The notes: generated by a model from the letters alone, not told the origin. Shown: positions 8,993-16,749, numbered from the stretch's first letter. The stretch: 64,000 bases of DNA from an uncultured Clostridia bacterium (GCA_947589005.1 CANPZO010000011.1:1-64000); one strand, 5' to 3'. Translations and numbers: made by a program.

Positions 8993-9043
8993 GGGGCTCA
9001 CCTTCTTAAAGTAATGACAATTGACCGTCGCCGCGGCGCAACG

Positions 9044-9808
9044 TCAACTCAAATTTATTTCGCGTTCCAGCACTCCGGCGAAACGCTGTATCTCCTCCCC
9101 GAGGCCGGCTATCCAGCCGAGAGTCGGAGCGTCGTTTTTGTATTTCAAGGGATTTTTTCGTATCCGTATGACCCGCTCCATGACCGGCGGGTCGGGGACA
9201 AGGCCCTGTTCCACGGCCCATTCTCCGGCCATGGTCTTGCCGATTATCTTACCTGTGCGGAGGGTATATATGCACCGGGCGATGTCCAGCATCCAGCCTG
9301 CGGAATGTAGACTTTCCCGAGGTACGGCATATTTGCGTACCGTTTCGTAATGTTCACTGACGGCGGCCTTTATCATATCCGCCGAGGGATAGTCGATACG
9401 GCCGCGGACATCCTCGCCCAAAAGCAGCGTCCCGCTGTCCAAAAGCTCCATTGTGCCGAAAACGCCCATATCATAGCCGTCGGTCAGCTTTTGTCCGCCG
9501 GTGCCCCAGTAGACGCAGACCGCCTTTTTTCCCTCGAGGACGCTGAGCGGCAGTATCCCGCCCTCAAAATTCAAATAGTATTCGCCGGGGCGCCGGGCGT
9601 CCAGCTCCCGCCGCAGACCAAGGAGTTTTTCGGCGGCTTCGCCGGATATTTCGTCCTTCGCAAAGCACAGTATGTCGATATCGCTCCAACCCTCCCGAAA
9701 ATCGCCCAGCACGACCGAGCCTGTCAAATATGCCGCCGCAAGGTTGTCGCCCAATATTTCGGCCAGCTCACCGGCCAGGACATTTACACTGTTTTGAAGA
9801 ACGTTCAT
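9044..9808 (-). CDS. AadA-like nucleotidyltransferase
   Basis: A 254-residue protein with the polymerase-beta-type nucleotidyltransferase motif GSVVLGDFREGWSDIDIL (about 30-47), where the Ser-Asp-x-Asp residues bind metal. A C-terminal helical domain resembles the DUF4111 domain of streptomycin/spectinomycin adenylyltransferases. It may adenylylate an aminoglycoside or another small molecule, but many chromosomal relatives have no known resistance role. The start at 9808 follows GGAGG at good spacing; a longer frame upstream lacks support. It sits just upstream of polC on the same strand and could be co-transcribed with it. Confidence 0.75.
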   Translation of the reverse strand: MNVLQNSVNVLAGELAEILGDNLAAAYLTGSVVLGDFREGWSDIDILCFAKDEISGEAAEKLLGLRRELDARRPGEYYLNFEGGILPLSVLEGKKAVCVYWGTGGQKLTDGYDMGVFGTMELLDSGTLLLGEDVRGRIDYPSADMIKAAVSEHYETVRKYAVPRESLHSAGWMLDIARCIYTLRTGKIIGKTMAGEWAVEQGLVPDPPVMERVIRIRKNPLKYKNDAPTLGWIAGLGEEIQRFAGVLEREINLS

Positions 9809-9840
9809 TGGGTTACCTCCGTTGGGGAATGACTTAATTT

Positions 9841-9882
9841 TATAAAAAGAAAGGGTCCGGAGCTGCAACTCCGGGCCCTTTC
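9841..9882 (-). terminator. Terminator downstream of ispG
   Basis: A 14-bp stem (9849-9862 with 9869-9882, GAAAGGG.CCGGAG) is followed on the minus strand by TTTTTATA. It separates ispG from the nucleotidyltransferase gene. A weaker inverted repeat, GGTGAG...CTCACC, lies at about 9890-9926. Confidence 0.75.
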
Positions 9883-9981
9883 ACTTTTTGGTGAGACGTA
9901 TGAAATACATCTCCGATATCCTCACCTACAGTGTAGCACAAAACGCCGGATTTGTCAAGCGGTTGTTTTGAAATTATTTTA

Positions 9982-10049
9982 TTATAACGGTTAGACCTCA
10001 CATACTTTCTATCTCTTATAACGGTTAGACCTCACATACTTTCTATCTC
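9982..10049. repeat. Perfect 34-bp tandem duplication across the ispG stop codon
   Basis: Positions 9982-10015 and 10016-10049 are identical. The second copy includes the last codons and stop of ispG; the first repeats them just downstream. It appears to be a recent slippage or duplication that leaves the reading frame unchanged because the original stop is kept. Confidence 0.9.
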
Positions 10050-11090
10050 TCTGAACAGCTCGTCCACAGCCTCGTCAATATGCACCTTGCGAAGTATTTC
10101 GCCCTTTTTGAACAGCAGGGCCGAGCCTCTGCCGCAGGCGAAGCCGATATCGGCCTCCCGAGCCTCGCCTGGGCCGTTGACCACACAGCCCATGACGGCC
10201 ACGTGTATGTCCTTGTCCACGCCCTCCAGTCGGGCGGACACCCGATTTGCAATGTCTATCATATTTTCCACCTGACACCGGCCGCAGGTGGGACAGGAGG
10301 TGAGCCGCGCTCCCCTTCGGAGGTCCAGAGCCTTGAGCAGCTCGATGCCGGCTTTCACCTCGCGGACAGGGTCGGCGGTGAGGGACACCCTTATGGTGTC
10401 GCCGATGCCGTCAAGGAGCAGCGAGCCGATGCCTATGCTGCTCTTGATTATGCCGGTGTATTCCGTCCCCGCCTCGGTGACCCCCAAGTGCAGGGGATAA
10501 TCGGTGAGGGCGGCAATTTTTCTGTACGCCTCCACCATCATTGGCACGCTGCTGCTCTTTATGGAGATACCTATGTCACGGAAACCGCAGTCCTCCAAAA
10601 GCGCCGCGTGGCGCAGGGCGCTCTCGCACAGAGCCTCGGCGGTGGGGTGGCCGTACTTTTCCAGCAGGTCCTTTTCCAGAGAACCGCCGTTGACGCCGAT
10701 GCGTATGGGCACGCCCTTTTCACCGGCGGCGTCGGCCACGGCCCTGACGTTTTCCTTACCGCCGATATTGCCGGGGTTCAGGCGAATTTTGTCGGCTCCG
10801 CTCTTAATGCACTCAAGGGCCAGCCGGTAATCGAAATGTATGTCGGCCACCAGAGGGACGCGGGTCTGTTCCTTTATTGTCCTGAAAGCCTTTGCCGCGT
10901 CCATATCGGGCACCGCCAGCCTCACGATGTCGCAGCCGGCGGCGGCAAGGGCGTTGACCTGACGGACGGCGGCCGCGGCGTCACGGGTATCGGCGGTACA
11001 CATGGACTGGACGCTGACCGGAGCCCCGCCGCCCATGAGCACTCCGCCTATATTTATCTGACGGGAAATTCTCCTCTTTATTTCTGCCAT
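10032..11090 (-). CDS. ispG: 4-hydroxy-3-methylbut-2-enyl-diphosphate synthase
   Basis: IspG (GcpE) converts methylerythritol cyclodiphosphate to HMBPP in the non-mevalonate isoprenoid pathway, using a 4Fe-4S cluster. The 352-residue length is normal. The N-terminus carries the family signature VSVQSMCTADT, the barrel has VADIHFDYRLA and KIRLNPGNIG, and the cluster ligands are in SCPTCGRC (about 270) and the C-terminal MGCVVNGPGE. The final codons are duplicated downstream (see repeat). It follows the pqqD-like gene by six bases and probably shares its promoter. dxr and rseP, frequent ispG neighbours in Clostridia, are absent here. Confidence 0.97.
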   Translation of the reverse strand: MAEIKRRISRQINIGGVLMGGGAPVSVQSMCTADTRDAAAAVRQVNALAAAGCDIVRLAVPDMDAAKAFRTIKEQTRVPLVADIHFDYRLALECIKSGADKIRLNPGNIGGKENVRAVADAAGEKGVPIRIGVNGGSLEKDLLEKYGHPTAEALCESALRHAALLEDCGFRDIGISIKSSSVPMMVEAYRKIAALTDYPLHLGVTEAGTEYTGIIKSSIGIGSLLLDGIGDTIRVSLTADPVREVKAGIELLKALDLRRGARLTSCPTCGRCQVENMIDIANRVSARLEGVDKDIHVAVMGCVVNGPGEAREADIGFACGRGSALLFKKGEILRKVHIDEAVDELFREIESM

Positions 11091-11096
11091 GACCGT

Positions 11097-11366
11097 TCAC
11101 CTTTCCGCAATGCCCAAATCCACCAATTTTGTCACATATGTCTCGGCGGCCTCGCGGGCGCCGGCCTCGTCTATTTCGTACTCGTCCATAATGGCGGAAA
11201 CAAGCCCGTCCATGGTGACCTCGTTTTCAAGCTGTTTAAAAATGAAAGCGCCGGTGTCGTTGACGGTTATGAGACGGCTGAAATTCACCGACTGACCGCC
11301 GCCCAGCTTGACGACGATATAGGTGCCGCCCACCTTGCGCAGGCGGTATTTTCCGTTGAGCTTCAT
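11097..11366 (-). CDS. PqqD-like peptide-chaperone protein
   Basis: An 89-residue protein resembling the PqqD family, a small winged-helix fold that binds leader peptides for radical SAM enzymes. Visible pattern: KYRLRKVGGTYIVV, then VNDTGAFIFKQLENEVTMDGLVSAI and a C-terminal helix ending in LVDLGI. The start is at the ATG preceded by AGGAGGAAAAATT; an upstream in-frame extension crosses the promoter and is rejected. It is co-oriented with ispG and has no radical SAM or precursor peptide beside it. The only maturase in the window (54990-56339) is 43 kb away. Its client is unknown. Confidence 0.75.
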   Translation of the reverse strand: MKLNGKYRLRKVGGTYIVVKLGGGQSVNFSRLITVNDTGAFIFKQLENEVTMDGLVSAIMDEYEIDEAGAREAAETYVTKLVDLGIAER

Positions 11367-11397
11367 AATTTTTCCTCCTTTTTGTGTATACACCACA

Positions 11398-11426
11398 AGT
11401 ATAGCACATTTAAACCACAATATCAA
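11398..11426 (-). promoter_or_regulatory. Sigma-A promoter of pqqD-like/ispG
   Basis: TTGATA (11421-11426) and TATACT (11398-11403) on the minus strand with a 17-bp spacer, about 32 bp upstream of the PqqD-like start. Confidence 0.7.
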
Positions 11427-11611
11427 GTGTGTGATGATAAATTTTTTGTACAAAAAAACCGCCGTCCCAACACGGCTCCGTTCCCGCTTTGGCCGTCGGC
11501 CTGTAAATTTTATACAATCGTTCACAAATTTTTTACAATTTTGTTTTAGAAATGTCTATAATTTAGTGTAAAATAAAGGTAGAAATATGATTTGTAAAAG
11601 GACTGATGCCA

Positions 11612-12064
11612 ATGAACAGGAAAATTCTTTTGATAAACGGCCCCAATATGAATATGCTGGGCATAAGGCAGCCGGAGATATACGGCCGCGACACCCTTGA
11701 AACCGTGGAGGCGCTGACCGTGGAACGGGCGAAGAGCCGCGGCTACGAGTGCGAGTGCTTCCAATCCAACTACGAGGGAGCCATCGTCGAAAAGATACAC
11801 GAGGCTTACGGGAAGTTCGACGGCATAGTCATAAATCCCGCCGCCTTCACCCACTACAGCTACGCCGTGGCCGACGCGGTCAGCGCCGTCGCCCTGCCCA
11901 CGGTGGAGGTTCATATGTCCGACATACACCATCGGGAAAGCTTTCGCCGCAGCAGCGTCATTCTCCCCTACTGCATCGGGCAGGTGGCCGGTCTCGGCAA
12001 GGAAAGCTACGCCGCCGGCGTGGACAAGCTGATAGACCATTTGGAGGGGATAAGCCATGTATGA
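11612..12064 (+). CDS. aroQ: Type II 3-dehydroquinate dehydratase
   Basis: AroQ catalyses the third step of the shikimate pathway, dehydrating 3-dehydroquinate. The protein of about 150 residues has the family signature LLINGPNMNMLGIR at its start, the active-site tyrosine in PEIYG, FQSNYEG, the INPAAFTHYS loop and EVHMSDIHHRESFR. Two starts are possible, 11606 and 11612; the second is better spaced from AAAAGGA. The stop overlaps the start of the next gene. The order aroQ, M24 protein, efp is common in Firmicutes. Shikimate kinase (aroK) lies separately at 37723-38235. A weak promoter (TTTACA 11532, TATAAT 11557, 19-bp spacer) may precede it. Confidence 0.96.
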   Translation: MNRKILLINGPNMNMLGIRQPEIYGRDTLETVEALTVERAKSRGYECECFQSNYEGAIVEKIHEAYGKFDGIVINPAAFTHYSYAVADAVSAVALPTVEVHMSDIHHRESFRRSSVILPYCIGQVAGLGKESYAAGVDKLIDHLEGISHV

Positions 12065-13127
12065 GGAGAGGATAACGCGGCTCATGGCCGCCATAAGCGC
12101 CAGGGGCGCCGACGCCATTCTCGTGGCGTCCAGGGAAAACCGCATCTTTCTCAGCGGCTTCACGGGCGAGACCGGTGCTCTGCTGATAACCGACCGCAGC
12201 CTGACCCTCTTTGTCGAGCCCAGCTACGCCCTACAGGCGGCCATGGAAACCAAGGGCTTCAGCATAGTCAGCACCACGGGCGGACTTTACAACAGCATAA
12301 ACGACACTATCATAAACGACGGCGTAAAAAGGATAATATACGAGGACAACTACTTTACCGTCAGTCAGTTCCGCTCGCTGGAAAAGCACCTGCGATATGA
12401 GGAATTAATTCCCGCCGGGGATTTGATGCTCCGGCTCAGGGCGGTGAAGGACCCCGCCGAGGTGGAGTTGCTCACCGAGGCGGCCCGCGTCACCGACGAG
12501 GGCATGGCGAAGGTGGAGCAGCTGCTGCGTGTGGGCGTTACGGAAAAGGAGCTGGTGCTCAAGGCCGAAATATACTTCCGCGGCCTTGACGCGGAGGGCT
12601 TCGCCTTCCCGCCGGTAATCCTTTCCGGCGCGAGGACGGCCATGCCGTCGGCTGTTCCGGCGGCTAAGGAATTGGCCTTCGGCGACATAGTCGTAGTAAA
12701 TCTGGGCATAATATATAAGGGCTACTGCACGGACTGCAGCCGCACCTACTTTATCGGCAGCGCCGACAGCGCGGTCAGAGAAATGTTCGCGGCGGTGCGC
12801 GACGCCCGCGATGCGGTGCTGGCCGAAGCGCGCACGGGCTCGGCCTGCAGCGCGGTGGACGCCAAGGCCCGGGCGATGCTGGCCGAAAAGGGCTACGGTG
12901 AAAACTACCTCCACTGCGTGGGACACGGTATCGGTCTCTGCGGCAGGGAGCTGCCCGTGATGAACCTCCAAAGCACCGACACCCTCTGCACCGATATGAC
13001 CGTCAGCATCGGCGTCGGGGCCTATAAGGGCGGCATGGGCGGCGTGAGGATAACGGACACCGCCGTCATCACCCCCGAGGGCGCCGTCCGCCTGACCAAA
13101 ACCCCCGACGAAATAACCGTCATGTAA
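12057..13127 (+). CDS. M24-family protein with lost metal ligands (Xaa-Pro peptidase homologue)
   Basis: A 356-residue protein with the two-domain creatinase/pita-bread layout of Xaa-Pro aminopeptidases and the usual length. It occupies the aroQ-pepP-efp position. The catalytic set is broken: of the five metal ligands, Asp is Asn215 (VVNLG), Glu is Gly319 (SIGVG for TIEPG) and Glu is Thr333 (RITD for RIED). Only Asp226 (CTD) and His290 (GHGIGL) remain. The two accessory histidines are Ser198 and Arg297. The frame is intact, so it looks like a maintained pseudoenzyme, perhaps binding proline-rich peptides or another partner. It overlaps aroQ by eight bases. Confidence 0.85.
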   Translation: MYEERITRLMAAISARGADAILVASRENRIFLSGFTGETGALLITDRSLTLFVEPSYALQAAMETKGFSIVSTTGGLYNSINDTIINDGVKRIIYEDNYFTVSQFRSLEKHLRYEELIPAGDLMLRLRAVKDPAEVELLTEAARVTDEGMAKVEQLLRVGVTEKELVLKAEIYFRGLDAEGFAFPPVILSGARTAMPSAVPAAKELAFGDIVVVNLGIIYKGYCTDCSRTYFIGSADSAVREMFAAVRDARDAVLAEARTGSACSAVDAKARAMLAEKGYGENYLHCVGHGIGLCGRELPVMNLQSTDTLCTDMTVSIGVGAYKGGMGGVRITDTAVITPEGAVRLTKTPDEITVM

Positions 13128-13155
13128 AAATTTTACAACTATTTTAAAAAAGGGC

Positions 13156-13184
13156 TTGATTATTTTCCCGATTTGTAGTATTAT
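13156..13184 (+). promoter_or_regulatory. Probable sigma-A promoter of efp
   Basis: TTGATT (13156-13161) and TATTAT (13179-13184) with a 17-bp spacer, about 35 bp before the efp start. Confidence 0.55.
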
Positions 13185-13218
13185 ATTTGTGATATAAAAC
13201 ACGAAAGGAAGATATGAT

Positions 13219-13776
13219 ATGATTTCCGCAGGCGAATTCAGAAACGGAGTGACCTTTGAACTTGACGGCAGCGTTTACCAGATCATAGAGTTCCAGCATG
13301 TTAAGCCCGGCAAGGGCGCGGCTTTTGTGCGGACTAAGATAAGGAACGTAATTTCCGGCGGCGTGGTTGAAAGGACCTTCAGCCCCACCGACAAGATGCC
13401 CAAGGCTCACATTGAGCGCAAGGACATGGAATACCTCTACAACGACGGCGACCTCTACTATTTCATGGACCCCGAGACCTATGAGCAGATACCCATCGGC
13501 GCCGACAAGCTTGGCGACGCGCTGAAGTTTGTGAAGGAGAATATGCAGGTCAAGATACTGTCCTTTAAGGGCAACATCTTCGGCGTCGAGCCTCCGAACT
13601 TCGTAGAGCTCGTTGTCACCGATACCGAGCCCGGCTTTGCCGGCAACACCGCCCAGGGCGCTACCAAGCCCGCCACTCTCGAGACCGGCGCGCAGGTACA
13701 GGTGCCCCTGTTCATCAATCAGGGCGAGGTAATCCGCGTGGATACCCGCACCGGAGAATATATGTCCAGGGCGTAA
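13219..13776 (+). CDS. efp: Elongation factor P
   Basis: EF-P relieves ribosomes stalled at polyproline stretches. The 185-residue length and the three beta-barrel domains are normal. Domain I carries the conserved loop [10 protein letters not shown] with the tip lysine near position 32, the residue modified in many bacteria. Domain III ends with [21 protein letters not shown] (split here by family convention). No modification enzyme (EpmA, YmfI) is nearby. It has its own promoter and a GGAAG ribosome site. Confidence 0.97.
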   Translation: MISAGEFRNGVTFELDGSVYQIIEFQHVKPGKGAAFVRTKIRNVISGGVVERTFSPTDKMPKAHIERKDMEYLYNDGDLYYFMDPETYEQIPIGADKLGDALKFVKENMQVKILSFKGNIFGVEPPNFVELVVTDTEPGFAGNTAQGATKPATLETGAQVQVPLFINQGEVIRVDTRTGEYMSRA

Positions 13777-13821
13777 GACAGTCTGATTTTCAACAACATC
13801 TAATTTAAAGGAGGCAGCGAT

Positions 13822-14265
13822 ATGAGCTACTTAACGGAAAAGGCGGCATATCTCAAGGGCCTGTTGGAGGGCTCCGAGCTTGACACCACCACCAAGGAGG
13901 GCAAGCTTTTGAATGCGGTTATCGAGCTTTTGGGCGAAATGACCGACGAGATGGAAGGCATGACCGGCGATTTTGACGAGCTTCAGGGCCAGGTCGATGA
14001 AATCGACGAGGCTTTGGCGGACGTGGAGGACGAGGTCTACGGCGAATGTGACTGTGACGAGTGCGAGGACGATGACGACGACTGGGACTTTGACGACGAT
14101 GACGAGCTTGCCGTTGAGTGTCCCCACTGCGGCGATACCATCTATCTTGACGCTTCTCTTTTGGAGGACTGTGAAAACTCCATCACCTGCCCCAACTGCA
14201 AGGAAGAAATCGAGATCGAATTTACGGACGACTGTGACTGTGGCCACGACCACGAAAAGGAATAA
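13822..14265 (+). CDS. CD1247-like acidic zinc-ribbon protein
   Basis: A 147-residue protein of a clostridial family with no settled function. The N-terminal half (1-80) is helical, beginning MSYLTEKAAYLKGLLEG and rich in Glu/Asp heptads that may form a coiled coil. A strongly acidic linker with CDCDEC follows. The C-terminal part carries a zinc ribbon with CPHC and CPNC knuckles, then CDCGHDH. It follows efp by 45 bases with an AAGGAGG ribosome site and is probably co-transcribed with it. A terminator follows the stop. The N-terminal segment matches my recollection of the CD1247 N-terminal domain family. Confidence 0.75.
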   Translation: MSYLTEKAAYLKGLLEGSELDTTTKEGKLLNAVIELLGEMTDEMEGMTGDFDELQGQVDEIDEALADVEDEVYGECDCDECEDDDDDWDFDDDDELAVECPHCGDTIYLDASLLEDCENSITCPNCKEEIEIEFTDDCDCGHDHEKE

Positions 14266-14307
14266 AATTTTGCACATTTAGTGCCGGAAAAAATGGCGCA
14301 GAACAAC

Positions 14308-14346
14308 ATCGGAACAGGCGCAACATCGCTTGTTCCGATTTCTTTT
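14308..14346 (+). terminator. Terminator of the efp-CD1247 unit (shared sequence family)
   Basis: The stem ATCGGAACAGGCG (14308-14320) pairs with CGCTTGTTCCGAT (14327-14339) and is followed by TTCTTTT. Nearly the same hairpin, including the preceding AACAACATCGG, terminates groEL on the minus strand at 60511-60551. Confidence 0.8.
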
Positions 14347-14352
14347 AAATTT

Positions 14353-14431
14353 TTCGGCGGCCCCCGGGCAAGCCGCCCTACACGCATAAAGTGATACTGT
14401 AGGGCGGGCTGCCTTCAGCCCGCCGCTTAGC
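14353..14431. repeat. REP-like palindromic segment
   Basis: The segment contains nested inverted repeats: GCCGCCCTACA pairs with TGTAGGGCGGGC, and GGGCGGGCT pairs with AGCCCGCC. It has no coding potential. Such GC-rich intergenic palindromes are common in gut Clostridia. No second copy was seen in this window. Confidence 0.5.
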
Positions 14432-14447
14432 ACGAAGGCTTAAACTA

Positions 14448-14566
14448 AAAAGAAAAACCGTCTTTTTCTCGTAAAAAGGCGGTTTTCCCACATTAATTCA
14501 CAGTTTTGATTTCATTGTCCGGTTTATCAACACATAAATTTGTCTTCAATTAAGTCATTCAGCCAA
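14448..14566 (-). repeat. Dispersed 3' element, copy 2, with terminator hairpin
   Basis: On the minus strand the segment begins GGCTGAATGA, continues with CAAATTTATGTGTTGATAAA and ends in a 15-bp stem (14453-14467 with 14473-14487) followed by TTTTTCTTTTT. It lies downstream of the M56-partner gene and matches copies at 1-98 and 44196-44341. The hairpin should terminate the blaI-M56 operon. Confidence 0.8.
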
Positions 14567-14630
14567 AATGGGGCCCCCGCAAAAGGGCGCGGCTTTTCTT
14601 TACGGCCCCGTTTTCATTCCGTCCGCGCGG

Positions 14631-15578
14631 TCAATTCTTTATCACCTTGCCGCCGTTCACCGTATAGCTGCGCGAGGCCACTATCTCGCCGTCCTCCCAA
14701 CGGTACTTTATATAGCTCAGGGTGTGGGTCAGCGGCTGCCATTGGGTCTCGTAGACAAAGCGTTCGCCGCCCTCGAGATATTCTACGGTGCCGATATAGT
14801 CGGGATACCTGTTCAATTCAGGGTCCTTTTTCATATACAAAACAGCGTTTGACGCCTCGGCGCCGATGTCCGGGAACCGGACGTCAAGGTCGGAATAGCT
14901 GACCACCTCCGCCTGGCGGCCTATGGAGCGCAGATATTCCTCGGCCTGAGCCCGAGACTGGGCGACAAGCTCGTCATAGAATTCGTCGGCGTTCATGGCC
15001 CGCTCCCAAAGCTCCTCGGGGAACATAGCCTTTATGGAGGGCTCGTAATAGCTGCCGTCGGAGGGATAGATAACGTCGTCCACGGTATACTCGCCGTCCC
15101 TTCCGGTCATAATGGCCGTCACGGGTATAGCTCCGGTGCCGCTGTCCTCCACGAACTTGCCGTTAATGAAGGAGTAGCCGCCCACCTTTGTCAGGGCGTA
15201 GACCTGATATTTCACCGACCTGTCGGCGCTGAACTCGGTGGCCTCCGCCTTAAGTATCAAATGTCCCTCGGTCCAAAGCTCGGTTTCGGCGTATTTGTCC
15301 TCGTCCTCCAAAAGCGCCCGGCCAAGCGCCGCGCCCATATCCGTGTCCGCGGCGGAGGGCTCTTTGGCGGCGGTACGCTCCTCCGCCTCGGCCGGCGCCC
15401 CTCCGTCAAACACGACCATCGCACCGACAGCCACCGCGCCTGTCAGGGCGGCGGCTATGAGCCACGCGCCCAGCCTTCGGGCCCCGGTGTTGAGAATGTT
15501 GGCAAAGCGTTTTTTCGCGCTTTTACCGCTTTCGGTAAACGATGTGGTCAAAAACGGCGGTTTAATATATTTTTTCAT
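14631..15578 (-). CDS. Membrane-anchored partner of the M56 protein (probable split-off C-terminal half)
   Basis: A 315-residue protein with a cytoplasmic N-terminus (1-35), one membrane segment (about 37-57, LGAWLIAAALTGAVAVGAMV) and a large extracellular region. The N-terminal stretch TSFTESGKSAKKRFANIL resembles the linker before the last membrane helix of ordinary M56/BlaR1 proteins. The upstream M56 gene stops just before that point and overlaps this start by ATGA. The two may therefore be one sensor-protease divided into two subunits. The extracellular part has no recognisable penicillin-binding SxxK-type signature that I can assign. The ligand is unknown. A strong AAAGGGGGTG ribosome site precedes the start. 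Confidence 0.7.
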   Translation of the reverse strand: MKKYIKPPFLTTSFTESGKSAKKRFANILNTGARRLGAWLIAAALTGAVAVGAMVVFDGGAPAEAEERTAAKEPSAADTDMGAALGRALLEDEDKYAETELWTEGHLILKAEATEFSADRSVKYQVYALTKVGGYSFINGKFVEDSGTGAIPVTAIMTGRDGEYTVDDVIYPSDGSYYEPSIKAMFPEELWERAMNADEFYDELVAQSRAQAEEYLRSIGRQAEVVSYSDLDVRFPDIGAEASNAVLYMKKDPELNRYPDYIGTVEYLEGGERFVYETQWQPLTHTLSYIKYRWEDGEIVASRSYTVNGGKVIKN

Positions 15579-16381
15579 AATGTGTCACCCCCTTTCCCGC
15601 CAATTTGCTTCATGGTTTTCAAAATCGTCATGGAGTACCGCTTCCGAAAATCAAGGTCGCGCCCTCGGGTCACGGCGTCGTCGCAGGAATATTCCATGTC
15701 GCGGTTAGCCTGACGGACCATGAGATACACGAGAGGATTGAACCAGTGGACGGCGTTGGCGGCCGTGAGCAGAAGCTTGTACCACAGGTCACGGCGGCGG
15801 AAGTGGACGTACTCGTGGGCAAAGACCATGTCCAGCTCCCCGGGCGTCAGCTCCGCTTCCGGCAGCAGTATCATCGGGCGGAAAAAGCCGGTCATCATGG
15901 GACTTTCCACAGCGCCGCACCTGTACACCGGCAGACCCCTGTACTCCCCCTCCCTTGTCAGGCAGGGACGGACGGCCAGCCTGAAAAGCCAGTATTTGAC
16001 AAGCTGATACATGAACAGCAGCGCCGCGCCCGCCGCCCATATAAGGGTCAGGAGACGTTCCAGCGGCATTATGGGCACGTAGGCGGCGGAGTCGGCGACG
16101 GTCATTCCCCGCGGGCTTCCCAGCTCGCTGTCCCTAATCACGGTCACCGGCGGCCCCGACTCCGACGGAGCCACCGCCACCGTCCGCTCGGGGGCGGCGA
16201 TTTTCACCGGAGCCGCCGGCAGGGAAAAATTAAAGGGTATGAGCAGCCGCACCGCCAAAACCAGCCAGAAGATATATTTCCCTCGGGCCATGTAACGCTT
16301 GTCGATAAAGCGGTTGAGCACAAGGGCAAGAGCGATGACCAATGATGACGAAAGGGAAACTATCAGCAGCGAGCTTATCAT
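15575..16381 (-). CDS. M56-family membrane metallopeptidase (BlaR1-like, short)
   Basis: A 268-residue membrane protein with three or four N-terminal membrane helices and the zinc motif HEYVH (HExxH, about residue 191) followed by a downstream YSCDD motif. M56 proteins sense an extracellular signal and cleave or inactivate the BlaI-type repressor encoded beside them. BlaR1 proteins are about 585 residues; this one ends right after RKRYSMTILKTMKQIGG, before the final membrane helix and sensor domain. Those missing parts seem to be supplied by the next gene, which overlaps by four bases. It also overlaps the repressor gene upstream by four bases, giving a coupled three-gene operon. Confidence 0.85.
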   Translation of the reverse strand: MISSLLIVSLSSSLVIALALVLNRFIDKRYMARGKYIFWLVLAVRLLIPFNFSLPAAPVKIAAPERTVAVAPSESGPPVTVIRDSELGSPRGMTVADSAAYVPIMPLERLLTLIWAAGAALLFMYQLVKYWLFRLAVRPCLTREGEYRGLPVYRCGAVESPMMTGFFRPMILLPEAELTPGELDMVFAHEYVHFRRRDLWYKLLLTAANAVHWFNPLVYLMVRQANRDMEYSCDDAVTRGRDLDFRKRYSMTILKTMKQIGGKGGDTL

Positions 16382-16749
16382 TCCTTCGCCCCCTTTATGA
16401 ATTCCTCCAGCTCCTCCAAATCCTTCTTTGAAACGGCCTTGCCGTCATAAAGCGAGGCCACCAGCGCCGTCAGCGAGCCCAGATGCACCCTTCGTAGGAA
16501 GCCGGCGCTCTCCTGTCGGACATAGTCCTCCCGGGCAACGAGGGGGGTGTAGACGTTTATCTTCCCCTGCTTTTCGCATTTCAGGAAGCCCCGCTCGCAG
16601 AGCCGGGAAAGAAAGCTGAGCAGAGTGGGCTTTTTCCAGCTTTTGTTCAGCCGCTCAAGCAGCAGCTCCGAGGTGGCGGGGCCCGGATGCTCCCACACGG
16701 CCATCATTATTTCAAATTCGCTTTCGGGCAGTTTTTTCATTTCTTCCAT
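16378..16749 (-). CDS. BlaI/MecI/CopY-family repressor
   Basis: A 123-residue winged-helix repressor that dimerises and blocks its own operon until cleaved or displaced by the M56 partner. The N-terminal helix-turn-helix region begins LPESEFEIMMAVWEHPGPAT, with recognition-helix residues around KSWKKPTLLSFLSRLCERGFL. The C-terminal helices provide the dimer interface. The start follows GGAGAACCTCC. It is the first gene of the operon and is preceded by a promoter overlapping candidate operators. The effector could be a beta-lactam or another envelope stress; no beta-lactamase is present here. Confidence 0.88.
   Translation of the reverse strand: MEEMKKLPESEFEIMMAVWEHPGPATSELLLERLNKSWKKPTLLSFLSRLCERGFLKCEKQGKINVYTPLVAREDYVRQESAGFLRRVHLGSLTALVASLYDGKAVSKKDLEELEEFIKGAKE

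Noticed and set aside
11546-12163. Minus-strand frame opposite aroQ
   Set aside because: aroQ on the plus strand carries full family motifs; the antisense frame has none.
15560-15600. Programmed frameshift joining the two M56 genes
   Set aside because: No X-XXY-YYZ slippery heptamer in the right frame was seen; a strong ribosome site and ATGA overlap favour re-initiation.
15575-16749. A beta-lactam resistance (bla/mec) operon
   Set aside because: There is no beta-lactamase or PBP gene, and the sensor half shows no penicillin-binding motif.
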